Shown: positions 10,993 through 19,774 of the stretch, piece after piece | Numbering within the stretch: position 1 is the stretch's first letter | Layout of the letters: the number at the start of each line of letters is the position of its first letter | From: Rhizobium sp. SEMIA4064 | GTDB lineage: Bacteria > Pseudomonadota > Alphaproteobacteria > Rhizobiales > Rhizobiaceae | Direction: 5' to 3' | Length of the DNA: 64,000 nucleotides | Assembly: GCF_003025035.1 (NCBI RefSeq) | Contig: NZ_PYJN01000022.1 | Span: 1 to 64,000, forward strand | Program-made: the position numbers and the translations under genes | The notes under the pieces: model-generated | Databases searched by the model: none | Seen by the model: only the letters and a program-made list of their open reading frames with translations | What the model was told of the DNA's origin: nothing

Positions 10993-11027
10993 TTGGGACA
11001 GATTGCGAGAGCATCGGATTGTCCCAA
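10993..11027. repeat. RIME-like intergenic palindrome
   Basis: TTGGGACA (10993-11000) pairs perfectly with TGTCCCAA (11020-11027) across a 19-nt spacer containing GAGAGCATC. The outline matches rhizobial interspersed mosaic elements. It sits between cpdR and hpt and may also attenuate transcription from hpt. Confidence 0.6.
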
Positions 11028-11056
11028 AACCGGTAGCCATTTCTGGCTCCGAAATC

Positions 11057-11599
11057 TCAGGCGTCCCCGGTTACCACGCCAACAAAGGGCAGTTCGCGGA
11101 AAGCATAGGCGACGTCCATGCCGTAGCCGACGACGAAATAGTCGGGGCATTCGAAACCGACATAGTCGGCCTCCAGCTCTTCCTGGCGCTTGACGCTCTT
11201 GTCGAGTAGCACCGCGAGCGTGACGTGGCGGGCGCCGCGCTCGTAGAGCAATTCCTTGGCGAATCGCAGCGTGCGGCCGGATTCCAAGATGTCGTCGATC
11301 AGCAGCACATCGCGATCCCTGACATCGCTGTCGATGTCCTTGACGATGCGCACGCCCTGGGAGACCGTGCCCGCGCCGTAGCTCGAGAGCGTGATGAACT
11401 CGACTTCCGGCGCCAACCCCGTCTCATGCAGCGCACGCAGCAGATCGGCGGCAAAAATGAACGAGCCCTTGAGAATGGCGATGACGAGGAGATCCTTCGT
11501 CGGGCCGCTGGCGATTTCCTGCGCCATGGCGTGGTTGCGCTCGGCGATCTGTTCGGCGGTGAAAAGCGGCTCGATATTCTTCCCGCGTACGACAGGCAT
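11057..11599 (-). CDS. hpt: Hypoxanthine phosphoribosyltransferase
   Basis: A 180-residue type I phosphoribosyltransferase that salvages hypoxanthine (and guanine) to IMP/GMP using PRPP. The PRPP-binding motif VLLIDDILESGRTL lies at about residues 99-112. The flexible-loop and PPi-binding segments appear as AILKGSF and LSSYGAG. The start at 11599 is an ATG opening with MPVVRGKNIEPLFTAEQI. The gene follows an unrelated membrane protein on the same strand, with an 86-nt gap holding hairpin-forming sequence (11653-11692). Confidence 0.93.
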   Translation of the reverse strand: MPVVRGKNIEPLFTAEQIAERNHAMAQEIASGPTKDLLVIAILKGSFIFAADLLRALHETGLAPEVEFITLSSYGAGTVSQGVRIVKDIDSDVRDRDVLLIDDILESGRTLRFAKELLYERGARHVTLAVLLDKSVKRQEELEADYVGFECPDYFVVGYGMDVAYAFRELPFVGVVTGDA

Positions 11600-11652
11600 T
11601 GATTGGCATGCTCCATGGCTGTTGCGGCGCTTCTCCGCCGATCAAGCTCTAG

Positions 11653-11692
11653 GCCCTAGCACAATCCAGGGGGCCGACACACCCCCTAGGGC
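11653..11692 (-). terminator. Hairpin over the stop of the 11.7-kb membrane protein gene
   Basis: GCCCTAG (11653-11659) can pair with CTAGGGC (11686-11692). An inner AGGGGG/CCCCCT (11668-11673 with 11682-11687) competes with it. No clear U-run follows, so termination is only a suggestion. Confidence 0.35.
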
Positions 11693-12351
11693 ATAAAGGA
11701 AAGGCGAACATCCGGCATTTTTCCACCGGGATGCTGTAATCGCGTAGAAAATCCGCGGCTTTCGTGCGGTCCGATGCGATTGACCGGCGGGTTCACCACG
11801 ACGCTTGTCAGCAACTGACCGCCGGAAAAGATATCGGCGCGGACGGACGGCACCGAGAACGTGGCGCCGGTCTCATTCTCGATGATGCCGTTGACGGTGA
11901 CCACCCGCATGCCGTTCTCGTCATGCGGCGTCAGCGTCACATGCGAGAACTGCAGCGGCTCCGACGTCGCCTGTGCCGGCGTGCCTGATAGCCCTGAGAA
12001 ACCACCGGCAAGTCCGAAGACCAGGATGGCCAGAGCAACGATGAGCGCCACGAAACTGCGGCGCGACGCCTGCTGCAGCCAACCCTCGGCAAGGCGCAGG
12101 CTCGTGAATGCATGACGGAGAGTGCCCTTAGCAGCCGGCCGCGACGATTGCCCGGGACGGGAAGCCCTGTCGCGGGTGTTGCTGGTCGACGCGGTCCTGA
12201 TGCGGCTGGGGATGACCGTCACGAACTCGGCGTCGACGACATCTTCCTTCGGCCCGAAGCGGCGCGATAGTCCCGAACCCAGTGCGCGTTCGGGCGGCAG
12301 CAGGTCATAGATCAATCCCGCCTGTTGCTGGCGGTGGCGAAAAGTGCCCAT
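11686..12351 (-). CDS. Single-pass membrane protein, DUF3426/FxLYD-like
   Basis: A 221-residue protein of unknown function. The N-terminal ~95 residues are polar and probably cytoplasmic. A membrane segment, SFVALIVALAILVFGLAGG, follows at about 99-118, and the C-terminal domain is probably periplasmic. That domain reads like the beta-rich DUF3426/FxLYD type: a strand with VNGIIENETG, then VPSVRADIFSGG and a final FSTRLQHPGG segment. Unlike many DUF3426 proteins it lacks an N-terminal CxxC zinc ribbon. GGGAGGT lies 4 nt before the ATG. It diverges from ftsE across a 210-bp gap. The domain call is by eye and tentative. Confidence 0.7.
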   Translation of the reverse strand: MGTFRHRQQQAGLIYDLLPPERALGSGLSRRFGPKEDVVDAEFVTVIPSRIRTASTSNTRDRASRPGQSSRPAAKGTLRHAFTSLRLAEGWLQQASRRSFVALIVALAILVFGLAGGFSGLSGTPAQATSEPLQFSHVTLTPHDENGMRVVTVNGIIENETGATFSVPSVRADIFSGGQLLTSVVVNPPVNRIGPHESRGFSTRLQHPGGKMPDVRLSFMP

Positions 12352-12440
12352 GGCGACCTCCCTTTCCGGTGATCCACATGGTTTCCACGCCCATCTGAAT
12401 TCTGGGCATTGAAACGAATCCTGCCCAGTCGTAAATTTTA

Positions 12441-12448
12441 ATGGTTAA
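12441..12448. promoter_or_regulatory. CtrA-like half-site between divergent genes
   Basis: ATGGTTAA at 12441-12448 is the complement of TTAACCAT, the 8-mer associated with CtrA in Rhizobiales. A GTTAAC-N7-GTTAAC pair lies nearby (about 12503-12522). Both are upstream of ftsE. It is a motif match only. Confidence 0.3.
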
Positions 12449-12561
12449 TGCTTCGCAAAGATCGCCATGAATCGGGCGCCTTTCCAGCAAAATTTACCGG
12501 CTGTTAACGGCCTTGGTTAACAAGTCGCCTGATTGAACACTGCGGAAGAGTGGACTGCCCG

Positions 12562-13221
12562 TTGATTCATTTTGAGAACGTCGGTTTGCGCTATGGTATG
12601 GGCCCGGAAATCCTCCGCGACCTGACCTTCGACATTCCGAAAAAATCGTTCCAGTTCCTGACGGGACCTTCTGGCGCCGGCAAGACGACGTTGCTTCGGC
12701 TTCTCTTCATGTCGCTGCAGCCGACCCGCGGACTGATCCGCATGTTCGATCGTGAGATTTCCTCGATCCCGCGCAACGAACTGCCGCTCCTGCGCCGCCG
12801 CGTCGGCATCGTCTTCCAGGATTTCCGGCTGCTGGAACATCTGACGACCTACGAAAACGTCGCCCTCCCCCTGCGCGTGCGCGGCAAGGAGGAAAGCTCC
12901 TATCGTACCGACGTATTGGAGCTGTTGAAATGGGTCGGCCTCGGCGAACGCATCAATGTATTGCCGCCGGTGCTGTCAGGCGGCGAGAAGCAGCGCGCCG
13001 CCATTGCCCGCGCCCTGATCGATCGCCCGGAAATCCTGCTTGCCGACGAGCCGACCGGCAATGTCGATCCGCCCATGGCGCGGCGGCTGCTCAACCTGTT
13101 CCTCGAACTCAACCGCCTCGGCACGGCGGTCGTCATCGCCACGCACGACCTCACCCTCATGGATCAGATCGAGGCCCGGCGCATGATTCTATCGGGAGGG
13201 CATCTCGATATCTATGACTGA
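12562..13221 (+). CDS. ftsE: Cell division ATP-binding protein FtsE
   Basis: A 219-residue ABC ATPase that works with FtsX at the division site to control peptidoglycan hydrolases. Walker A is GPSGAGKTT at 35-43, the signature is LSGGEKQR, and Walker B is ILLADEPTGNVD. The start is taken as TTG at 12562 because GGAAGAG at 12544-12550 then has an 11-nt spacer. The in-frame GTG at 12550 overlaps that ribosome site and would add four residues. ftsX overlaps the 3' end by 8 nt. A CtrA-like motif lies upstream. Confidence 0.93.
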   Translation: MIHFENVGLRYGMGPEILRDLTFDIPKKSFQFLTGPSGAGKTTLLRLLFMSLQPTRGLIRMFDREISSIPRNELPLLRRRVGIVFQDFRLLEHLTTYENVALPLRVRGKEESSYRTDVLELLKWVGLGERINVLPPVLSGGEKQRAAIARALIDRPEILLADEPTGNVDPPMARRLLNLFLELNRLGTAVVIATHDLTLMDQIEARRMILSGGHLDIYD

Positions 13222-14260
13222 GCCCACCCCACGCAGAAGAGCCTCGAATGCCGAGGCTGCCAACAACAAGGAAAGACCCGTCGCATCTCCGCCGGAGAGG
13301 AGACGGCCGGAAATGCGCGTCCGCCCAACCGGACCGATCGTGCCGTCCTCCAACATCCAGGGCAATGCGCTGATCGTCGTCATCGCCATCATGGCGTTCC
13401 TTGCCTGTCTGACGCTCGGCGCCGTCAGCATGGTGCGTTCGACGGCGGCAAGCTGGGAAAGCCAGATTTCCCGTGAGATCACCATCCAGATCAAGCCGGA
13501 CGACAATCTCGACATGGACAAAGCGCTCGCCAGCGCCCGCGATATCGCACTCGGTTTCGTCGGCACCAAAAGTGGCCAGATCGTCGACGAGGCGGCGACG
13601 GCGCGACTGCTCGAACCCTGGCTCGGCGCTGGGCTCGACCTCAAAGAGCTGCCCGTCCCCCGCCTGGTGATCATCACCATCGACGAAACGCATCCCCCCG
13701 ATTTCGAGGCGATGCGCAACCTTCTCAAGGACCAAATTCCGCAGGCGACGCTGGATGATCACCGCACCTGGGTCGATCGGCTCGTCTCGATGGCGCATAC
13801 CACCGTTCTCATCGGCACCGGCGTGCTGCTCCTGGTTTTCACCGCCATGGTGCTGACCGTGGTTTTTGCCACGCGCGGCGCGCTCTCGAGCAATCGCCAC
13901 ATCGTCGAGGTGCTGCACTTCGTCGGCGCCGAGAGCACCTTCGTCGCCACCGAATTCCAGAAGCATTTCCTGAAGATCAGCCTGAAGGGTTCGGCAGCCG
14001 GCAGCGCGCTTGCCGCCTTTTTCTTCGCCAGCGCCGGCTTTCTGCAAAGCCGCACGATCGCCACGCCGCAAACCGATCAGGCAACCGCTCTGTTCGGCAC
14101 ATTTTCGGTTGGCGCGCTTGGCTATCTCGGCATTCTCGCCACGATGATCATCATCGCCCTGCTCACCACGATCACGGCGCGCTTTACCGTCATGCGCACC
14201 ATTTACGAGATCGATTTGATCCGCTCCGACCCGGGGAGGACCGAAACTGTGCAGAATTGA
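13214..14260 (+). CDS. ftsX: Cell division protein FtsX
   Basis: A 348-residue permease-type partner of FtsE. It has a ~50-residue polar cytoplasmic N-terminus, a first membrane segment at about 51-73, and a periplasmic loop of about 110 residues with the ITIQIKPDDN start seen in FtsX. Three membrane segments lie in the C-terminal half, near 198-220, 250-275 and 300-322. FtsEX passes ATP-driven movement to cell-wall hydrolase activators in the periplasm. The start codon lies inside the end of ftsE, so translation is probably coupled. Confidence 0.92.
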   Translation: MTEPTPRRRASNAEAANNKERPVASPPERRRPEMRVRPTGPIVPSSNIQGNALIVVIAIMAFLACLTLGAVSMVRSTAASWESQISREITIQIKPDDNLDMDKALASARDIALGFVGTKSGQIVDEAATARLLEPWLGAGLDLKELPVPRLVIITIDETHPPDFEAMRNLLKDQIPQATLDDHRTWVDRLVSMAHTTVLIGTGVLLLVFTAMVLTVVFATRGALSSNRHIVEVLHFVGAESTFVATEFQKHFLKISLKGSAAGSALAAFFFASAGFLQSRTIATPQTDQATALFGTFSVGALGYLGILATMIIIALLTTITARFTVMRTIYEIDLIRSDPGRTETVQN

Positions 14261-14329
14261 CGCTACGGCGACGATTTTTTACGATCTAATAGCCTGCTAC
14301 TTGCCGCAATTAGCGCATAATGACGAATC

Positions 14330-15052
14330 ATGAGCATGGACCTGACGACTCGCAAGGCAGTGAGCTCGCAGACGTTGCGGGAGCAATCCCGCAGCGACAG
14401 GCCTGTGCGGCGCAGCCTCTTCCGCCGGTTCTTGCGCTGGGGCGGCTTCGGCTTCATCATCCTTGTCGCTATTGTCTTCGGCGGCTTCCTGCATTTCGCC
14501 GATTCGATCACCACGCTAAAGCCACCACTGGAACCGAAGGCGGATGCCATTGTCGTGCTGACCGGCGGTTATCAGCGCATAGGGCAGGCGGTGGAATTGC
14601 TGCGCACCGGCGCCGGCAATCGGCTATTGATCTCCGGCGTCCATCCGACCACCACGCCGTCGCAAATCCGCAGGCTGACCCAAAGCCCCGTCAGCCTCTT
14701 CAATTGCTGCGTCGATGTCGGCTATGACGCCCTCGACACCATCGGCAATGCCCGCGAGGCCGCGAAATGGATTCACGCCCGCGGCTACAAGAGCATATTG
14801 GTGGTGACCAACAATTATCACATGCCGCGCAGCCTGGCCGAGCTGAAATATGTCGATCCGGCCACGGATTTCATTCCCTATCCGGTGGTCAATTCCGATC
14901 TCAAGACCACGAACTGGTTCACAGATCCCAATGCGCTGCGCACCATGCTCTCCGAATACGTTAAGGTACTTCTCGCCGGCGCCCGCAATCTCACGGGGCT
15001 CGGACGCCCGCTCGGCCTGCGCTCGCGGGAGACGGACGACGATCCGAGCTAA
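14330..15052 (+). CDS. YdcF/ElyC-like DUF218 membrane protein
   Basis: A 240-residue protein with a basic N-terminus, one membrane segment at about 38-57 and a DUF218 domain after it. The domain is marked by ADAIVVLTGGYQRIGQAVELL near residue 68, LLISGVHP, and VVTNNYHMPRSLAEL. DUF218 proteins (YdcF, SanA, ElyC) act in the cell envelope; ElyC affects peptidoglycan and enterobacterial common antigen precursors. The exact function here is unknown. It follows ftsEX by 69 nt and precedes a PlsC-like gene, giving an envelope-biogenesis run on the plus strand. Confidence 0.82.
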   Translation: MSMDLTTRKAVSSQTLREQSRSDRPVRRSLFRRFLRWGGFGFIILVAIVFGGFLHFADSITTLKPPLEPKADAIVVLTGGYQRIGQAVELLRTGAGNRLLISGVHPTTTPSQIRRLTQSPVSLFNCCVDVGYDALDTIGNAREAAKWIHARGYKSILVVTNNYHMPRSLAELKYVDPATDFIPYPVVNSDLKTTNWFTDPNALRTMLSEYVKVLLAGARNLTGLGRPLGLRSRETDDDPS

Positions 15053-15082
15053 GATCGTCGGCGAAACGCGACCGACTTTTTA

Positions 15083-15111
15083 TTGACAGCGTAATCGTGT
15101 AGGCAAGGCTT
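15083..15111 (+). promoter_or_regulatory. Possible promoter for the PlsC-like gene
   Basis: TTGACA at 15083-15088 follows a T5 run behind a weak GTCGG/CCGAC hairpin (15057-15076). The -10 region is poor, so this is a low-confidence terminator/promoter junction. Confidence 0.3.
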
Positions 15112-15149
15112 CAGATGCTGGCGAAAGCCGGCGTGTTGGGAAAGCCTTG

Positions 15150-15950
15150 ATGATCACTCTGCGTTCGATCCTGTTCAATACGACCTTCTATGCCAACCTG
15201 ATCATTCGCATGATCGTGCTTTCACCGATCTATTTCCTGATGCCGCGCAAGGCCGGCTATGCGATCCCCAAGGCCTGGGCAAAATCCAGCGTCTGGCTGA
15301 TGGAGAAGATCGTCGGCACCACCTTCGAAATCGAGGGCCTGGAGAATATTCCCGCCGGCAGCTACATCTTCGCCCCAAAGCATCAATCCTTCTGGGATAC
15401 TTTCGCGTTGCTGCCCTATCTCGACGATCCCGTCTACATTCTGAAGCGGGAGCTGATGTGGATTCCGCTGTTCGGCTGGTATGCGAAGAAACAGCGCATG
15501 ATCCCGGTTGACCGCAGCGCACGCGGCAAGGTGATGTTCGACGTGCTGAAGCGCACGCGGGAAGAACTGTCCACCGGCCGTCAGTTGATCATCTATCCCG
15601 AAGGCACCCGCCGCCCGCCGGGCGCCGAGCCGGTCTACAAATACGGCATCGCCCGCATGTATCGCGATCTCGATATCCCCGTCGTCGCCGTAGCCATGCA
15701 TCCCGGCCTGTTCTGGCCGCGCCGCACCTTCCGCAAATATCCCGGCCATTTCAAGGTACGCATCCTGCCGCCGATTCCGCCGGGCCTGGACCCGGACGCT
15801 TTCTTCGCGCGACTGCTTGAGGAGACGGAAAAGGCAAGCGACGAATTGCTGGTCGAAACCATCGCCAACAACCCGCATCTGCCGGTCCCGCCCACAGCGG
15901 CAAAACGCCTGGCGGAGATCGCCAAGGCGAAAGTGGCGGCCGCGGTTTAA
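15150..15950 (+). CDS. plsC: PlsC-like 1-acylglycerol-3-phosphate acyltransferase
   Basis: A 266-residue membrane acyltransferase. A hydrophobic N-terminal segment at about 13-32 precedes the acyltransferase domain. HQSFWD at 78-83 is the HxxxxD catalytic motif, and IIYPEGTRRPPG near 150 is the glycerol-phosphate-binding block. The likely reaction is acylation of lysophosphatidic acid to phosphatidic acid, though paralogs can act on ornithine lipids or other lyso-lipids. The ATG at 15150 is chosen over the TTG one codon earlier because GGGA lies about 8 nt upstream. Confidence 0.88.
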   Translation: MITLRSILFNTTFYANLIIRMIVLSPIYFLMPRKAGYAIPKAWAKSSVWLMEKIVGTTFEIEGLENIPAGSYIFAPKHQSFWDTFALLPYLDDPVYILKRELMWIPLFGWYAKKQRMIPVDRSARGKVMFDVLKRTREELSTGRQLIIYPEGTRRPPGAEPVYKYGIARMYRDLDIPVVAVAMHPGLFWPRRTFRKYPGHFKVRILPPIPPGLDPDAFFARLLEETEKASDELLVETIANNPHLPVPPTAAKRLAEIAKAKVAAAV

Positions 15951-15977
15951 GCCGGATGCCTTCCGCGCAGTGGGCGA

Positions 15978-16511
15978 TCAGGACGCTTCCCGCATCCGTT
16001 CGATCTCGCCCGCCACCTGTTCCAGCCATTGGTCGCGAATGCCCATCTCGCGCAGATGTGTCAGCGTATTGAAGACATAGGCATCGTTCGGCCCGGACTG
16101 TCCGACGGCGGAATCGACGATATGGGCGGCTTCTATGGCATCGAGCGTGCCGGCATATTGCTGATGGTCCCGGTCGACAATATAGGCGACGGCGGTTACC
16201 CTCCGGCCATCCGCAAGGCGAATGGGCAACGTCTTTTCCAGATAGACGTTGGTGACCAGCTCGCGCTCGCGCAGATAGTTCAGGACCTCGTCCCACTCGG
16301 CGGTGGCTATGCTGAATGCCATGCCGCGGCAGGAGCCGCCGCGATCGAGGCCAAGCACCAGGCCGGGGCTGGCCTCCGTACCGCGATGAACCCAGGAATG
16401 GACGCAAAGGGAGCGGCGGTAGCCGAAAATCAAGGCCTCTGCTTTTTCAACATAGCTAAAGCCCGGATTCCACATGAGTGATCCGTAGCCAAATACCCAA
16501 AATTCGTCCAT
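15978..16511 (-). CDS. Gamma-glutamylcyclotransferase (ChaC-like)
   Basis: A 177-residue protein of the ChaC/GGCT fold. The substrate-loop motif GYGSLMW is at residues 8-14, the normal position when translation starts at 16511; an in-frame TTG at 16547 would push it out by 12 residues. Conserved later parts include RGTEASPGLVLGLDRGGSC and the YLREREL helix with a likely catalytic Glu. Family members split glutathione or gamma-glutamyl amino acids to 5-oxoproline. It converges on the PlsC-like gene. ChaC-type glutathione cleavage is the best guess. Confidence 0.87.
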   Translation of the reverse strand: MDEFWVFGYGSLMWNPGFSYVEKAEALIFGYRRSLCVHSWVHRGTEASPGLVLGLDRGGSCRGMAFSIATAEWDEVLNYLRERELVTNVYLEKTLPIRLADGRRVTAVAYIVDRDHQQYAGTLDAIEAAHIVDSAVGQSGPNDAYVFNTLTHLREMGIRDQWLEQVAGEIERMREAS

Positions 16512-16562
16512 ATCCAACGCCAAATCACTGTGAACACATAGGTTCAACCATTGGAGAACAAC

Positions 16563-17576
16563 ATGGCAGCGTCAAGCCAGGGCGTAGCATCCGGCAGAGG
16601 CAAACGCATGTGGCTCATCGGGCTGGGGCTGATCGTGATCCTGGCCGGGCTTTATACCGGCGGCTGGTTCTATGCGACCACGATGGTGAAAACGACCGTG
16701 CTGAAGGCGCTCGGCGAGCAGAACGCCGCCGGCATCTCGGGCGAATGCAGCGACATGGCCTTCAGCGGCTTTCCCTTCTCCATCGGCCTGTCCTGCACCA
16801 AGGTGACTGTCGACGATCATGTAAAGGGCGTTTCCGCCTCCTTCGACAATCTGAATGCCTCGGCGCCGGTCTATCAGCCGAACCATGTCGGCTGGAGCCT
16901 GAAATCGCCAGCGGAAATCCGCACCGCGCAGGGTTTGACGGTGTCGGCCGAATGGACTGATCTGCAATCGAACCTCGTCGCCAAGGGCCGCGGTGTCGCG
17001 CAGAGCGAGACCGTCATCGATGGGCTGAAGGCCGGCATCGTCTCCTCCTTCACCGGCCAGAGCGCCGACGTGACCGCCGCTCACACCGAAATGCACGCAC
17101 GCCAGAACGGCGACGACCTGGAACTGGCGATCGGCATCGAAAACGCCACGGCAGTCATCAAGGACTTTCCGCAGACGCTACCGACGGCATCGACGAGCGC
17201 CGATATCACCCTGACCGGCAAGGCCGGCCTGCTCGACGGCAGTGACGGACACGGCCTTTATGGCGCCGCCGGCGTTCTCCGTCAGGTGGTGATCGATATC
17301 GGCGACGGCCGCGTCATGACGCTTTCCGGCCCCTTCAATTTCGACGATCAGGGCTTTCTCTCCGGCCGGTTCAAACTGGAGATCAATCAGATCGGGCCAT
17401 GGGGCGACAGCCTGAAGGCGACGATTCCGGCGGCCAAGAACATGATCGACACAGCCACCAAGCTCCTGAAATCGCTCGCAGCCGGCAGTGACAAAGTCTC
17501 CGTCGATCTTACGGCCGATCGCGGACGCCTGTCCCTGAGCGGCTTTATCCCGCTCGGGAAGATTCCGCCGATTTAA
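16563..17576 (+). CDS. DUF2125 exported/membrane protein
   Basis: A 337-residue protein of the alphaproteobacterial DUF2125 family, function unknown. One hydrophobic segment at about 16-34 serves as signal anchor, and the rest is probably periplasmic with a beta-rich appearance. It contains one early Cys pair (GECSDMAFSGFPFSIGLSC). The ATG at 16563 has GGAG 6 nt upstream; the TTG at 16551 overlaps that site. The gene ends 12 nt before the end of the convergent tyrC, leaving no room for a conventional terminator between them. Confidence 0.8.
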   Translation: MAASSQGVASGRGKRMWLIGLGLIVILAGLYTGGWFYATTMVKTTVLKALGEQNAAGISGECSDMAFSGFPFSIGLSCTKVTVDDHVKGVSASFDNLNASAPVYQPNHVGWSLKSPAEIRTAQGLTVSAEWTDLQSNLVAKGRGVAQSETVIDGLKAGIVSSFTGQSADVTAAHTEMHARQNGDDLELAIGIENATAVIKDFPQTLPTASTSADITLTGKAGLLDGSDGHGLYGAAGVLRQVVIDIGDGRVMTLSGPFNFDDQGFLSGRFKLEINQIGPWGDSLKATIPAAKNMIDTATKLLKSLAAGSDKVSVDLTADRGRLSLSGFIPLGKIPPI

Positions 17577-17588
17577 GCAGGAAATCGA

Positions 17589-18518
17589 CTACTTCTTCAC
17601 ATCCAGCGCGTGGCGGCCGAAATCCGGGGCATCGACGTCCTGGCCGGCCTCCACGATCGAGCGGCGGATGGCGCGGGTGCGGGTGAAGAGATCGAAGATC
17701 TTATCACCCTCGCCCCAGCGGATTGCCCGCTGCAGATAAGCGAGATCTTCCGAGAAACGCGCCAGCATTTCCAGAATGGCATCGCGATTGTGCAGGCAGA
17801 CATCGCGCCACATGGTCGGATCGGAAGCGGCGAGGCGAGTGAAGTCGCGGAAGCCGGAGGCGGAATATTTGATCACTTCCGATTCCGTCACCGTCTCCAG
17901 ATCGTCAGCCGTGCCGACAATGTTATAGGCGATGAGATGCGGCAGATGCGAAACGATCGCCAGCACCTTGTCGTGATGGGCGGCATCCATTTCATCGACG
18001 CGCGAGCCGAGCGATTCCCAGAAACGGCGAAGCCTTTTGATGGCAGCCTCGTCCGTGCCGGGGACCGGCGTGAAGATGCACCAGCGGCCTTCAAACAGCC
18101 CGGCAAATCCGGCGTCAGGCCCGGACTTCTCCGTGCCCGCAATGGGATGGCCGGGAATGAAATGCACATTGCCCGGCATATGCGGTTGCATCTGCGCGAT
18201 CACGGACGCCTTGGTCGAACCGACGTCGGTGACGATGGCGCCGGGCTTCAGATGCGCCGAGATTTCCGCGGCAACACTTCCCGATGCGCCGACCGGCACG
18301 GAGACGATGACGAGATCGGCATCCCTAACGGCTTCGGCTGACGACGGCGTATAGCGGTCGCCGAGCTTGAGTTCCTCGGCGCGCTTCAGCGTCTCGGCGC
18401 TGCGGGTTGAAACCACGACTTCCTTGGCGAGGCCGAGCCGCTTGATATCATGGGCGATCGACGAGCCGATCAGGCCGATGCCGATCAGCGCGATACGGTC
18501 GAACTGCACGCTGCTCAT
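17589..18518 (-). CDS. tyrC: Prephenate/arogenate dehydrogenase
   Basis: A 309-residue NAD(P)-dependent enzyme of tyrosine synthesis. The Rossmann motif GIGLIGSS is at about 12-19. The conserved TDVGSTK and [15 protein letters not shown] segments follow, the second holding the catalytic His. Family members decarboxylate prephenate to 4-hydroxyphenylpyruvate or arogenate to tyrosine; the substrate cannot be decided here. It lacks chorismate mutase and ACT domains. Its ATG overlaps the hisC stop by 4 nt (ATGA), showing tight coupling in a hisC-tyrC operon. Confidence 0.92.
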   Translation of the reverse strand: MSSVQFDRIALIGIGLIGSSIAHDIKRLGLAKEVVVSTRSAETLKRAEELKLGDRYTPSSAEAVRDADLVIVSVPVGASGSVAAEISAHLKPGAIVTDVGSTKASVIAQMQPHMPGNVHFIPGHPIAGTEKSGPDAGFAGLFEGRWCIFTPVPGTDEAAIKRLRRFWESLGSRVDEMDAAHHDKVLAIVSHLPHLIAYNIVGTADDLETVTESEVIKYSASGFRDFTRLAASDPTMWRDVCLHNRDAILEMLARFSEDLAYLQRAIRWGEGDKIFDLFTRTRAIRRSIVEAGQDVDAPDFGRHALDVKK

Positions 18519-19624
18519 GCCTTGTGTCCCATGAATTCGGTCAGAGCGGCGATGACGCCCAGATTGGCTTCTTCCGTGCCGATGCTCATGCGCAGCGCAT
18601 TCGGGAAGCCATAGGCGCGTACCGCGCGCAGGATATAGCCGCGGCTAGTCAGGAACTCGTCGGCATCGGCGGCACGCTTGCCTTCGATATCGGGGAAGTG
18701 GACCAGTACGAAGTTGGCAACCGACGGCGTCACTTCGAGTCCGATCGATTCGAAGGCCTTCGTCACCTTCTCAATCCATAGCGTGTTGTGCGCTACCGCC
18801 TTCTGGGTGAAAGCCTGGTCGCGGATGGCAGCGGCACCTGCGGCGATGGCTGCCGCGTTCATGTTGAACGGGCCGCGCACACGGTTCAGCGCATCCACCA
18901 CATCTACCGGTCCATACATCCAGCCGACGCGCAGCGCCGCAAGCCCGTAGATCTTCGAAAAGGTGCGGGTCATGACGACATTGGGATTCGAGGAAACGAG
19001 CTCGAGGCCGGCCTCGTAATCGTTGCGGCGGACATATTCAGCATAGGCGGCATCGAGCACGAGGATGACATGCTTCGGCAAACCCGCCTGCAGGCGGCGG
19101 ATTTCGTTGACCGGAACATAGGTGCCAGTCGGATTGGCCGGATTGGCGATGAAGACGATCTTGGTCCGCTCGGTAACGGCGGCGAGGATCGCGTCAACAT
19201 CGACGGTGCGATCCTTCTCCTTAACCGTGACCGGCGTCGCGCCGGCAGCCAGGATCTGGATCTTGTAGATCAGGAAGCCGTGCTCGGTGATGATGCCCTC
19301 ATCGCCAGCGCCGAGATAGACATGGCAGAGCAGACCGAGCAGCTCATCGGAACCATTGCCGCAGAGGATATTGGCGGTGTTCAGGCCGTGAATATCGGCG
19401 ATCGCCTGACGCAGCTCAGTAGCCTGCCCGTCCGGATAGCGTTCCAGGTGTTCACCAGCAGCGCGGAAGGCTTCGATAGCCTTGGGGCTTGCACCGAACG
19501 GCGTCTCGTTCGAGGAAAGCTTGAACACCCGCGCCACGCCGGGCGCATGCTCCTTGCCCGGCACATAGGCGGCGATATCGAGAATGCCGGGGCGCGGGAC
19601 GGGCTTGTTCATTTCCATGCTCAT
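18515..19624 (-). CDS. hisC: Histidinol-phosphate aminotransferase
   Basis: A 369-residue class I/II PLP aminotransferase. The PLP lysine is Lys224 in [17 protein letters not shown], the cofactor Asp191 and Tyr194 lie in LDAAYAEY, and the N-terminal LSSNETPFG substrate motif is present. It transfers an amino group between glutamate and imidazole acetol phosphate in histidine synthesis. Being fused by overlap to tyrC suggests it also, or mainly, transaminates aromatic keto acids, as many HisC paralogs do. Two other nearby Met codons (residues 3 and 5) could serve as starts. Confidence 0.92.
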   Translation of the reverse strand: MSMEMNKPVPRPGILDIAAYVPGKEHAPGVARVFKLSSNETPFGASPKAIEAFRAAGEHLERYPDGQATELRQAIADIHGLNTANILCGNGSDELLGLLCHVYLGAGDEGIITEHGFLIYKIQILAAGATPVTVKEKDRTVDVDAILAAVTERTKIVFIANPANPTGTYVPVNEIRRLQAGLPKHVILVLDAAYAEYVRRNDYEAGLELVSSNPNVVMTRTFSKIYGLAALRVGWMYGPVDVVDALNRVRGPFNMNAAAIAAGAAAIRDQAFTQKAVAHNTLWIEKVTKAFESIGLEVTPSVANFVLVHFPDIEGKRAADADEFLTSRGYILRAVRAYGFPNALRMSIGTEEANLGVIAALTEFMGHKA

Positions 19625-19718
19625 GGGATCGACCTTGGGAAGGGCCGGAAAATTCCGGCTTTAGACACCCCGTGGCATTAATGCGGATTGACGAATTTGT
19701 CGAGTGTTTGCCGATCGG

Positions 19719-19772
19719 CTAGAGCATCCCGCCTTCAGGTGGAATCACCTGCAAGCGGATAAGATGCTCTAG
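19719..19772. repeat. RIME-like palindrome between hisC and the methyltransferase
   Basis: A perfect 10-bp inverted repeat, CTAGAGCATC (19719-19728) with GATGCTCTAG (19763-19772), encloses a second palindrome, AGGTG-GAAT-CACCT (19738-19751). The 54-bp unit resembles rhizobial interspersed mosaic elements and starts at the stop of the methyltransferase gene, where it could end transcription. Confidence 0.65.
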
Positions 19773-19774
19773 AT

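Noticed and set aside
12550..12561. GTG start for ftsE
   Set aside because: It overlaps the GGAAGAG ribosome site. The TTG at 12562 has proper spacing and gives the usual length.
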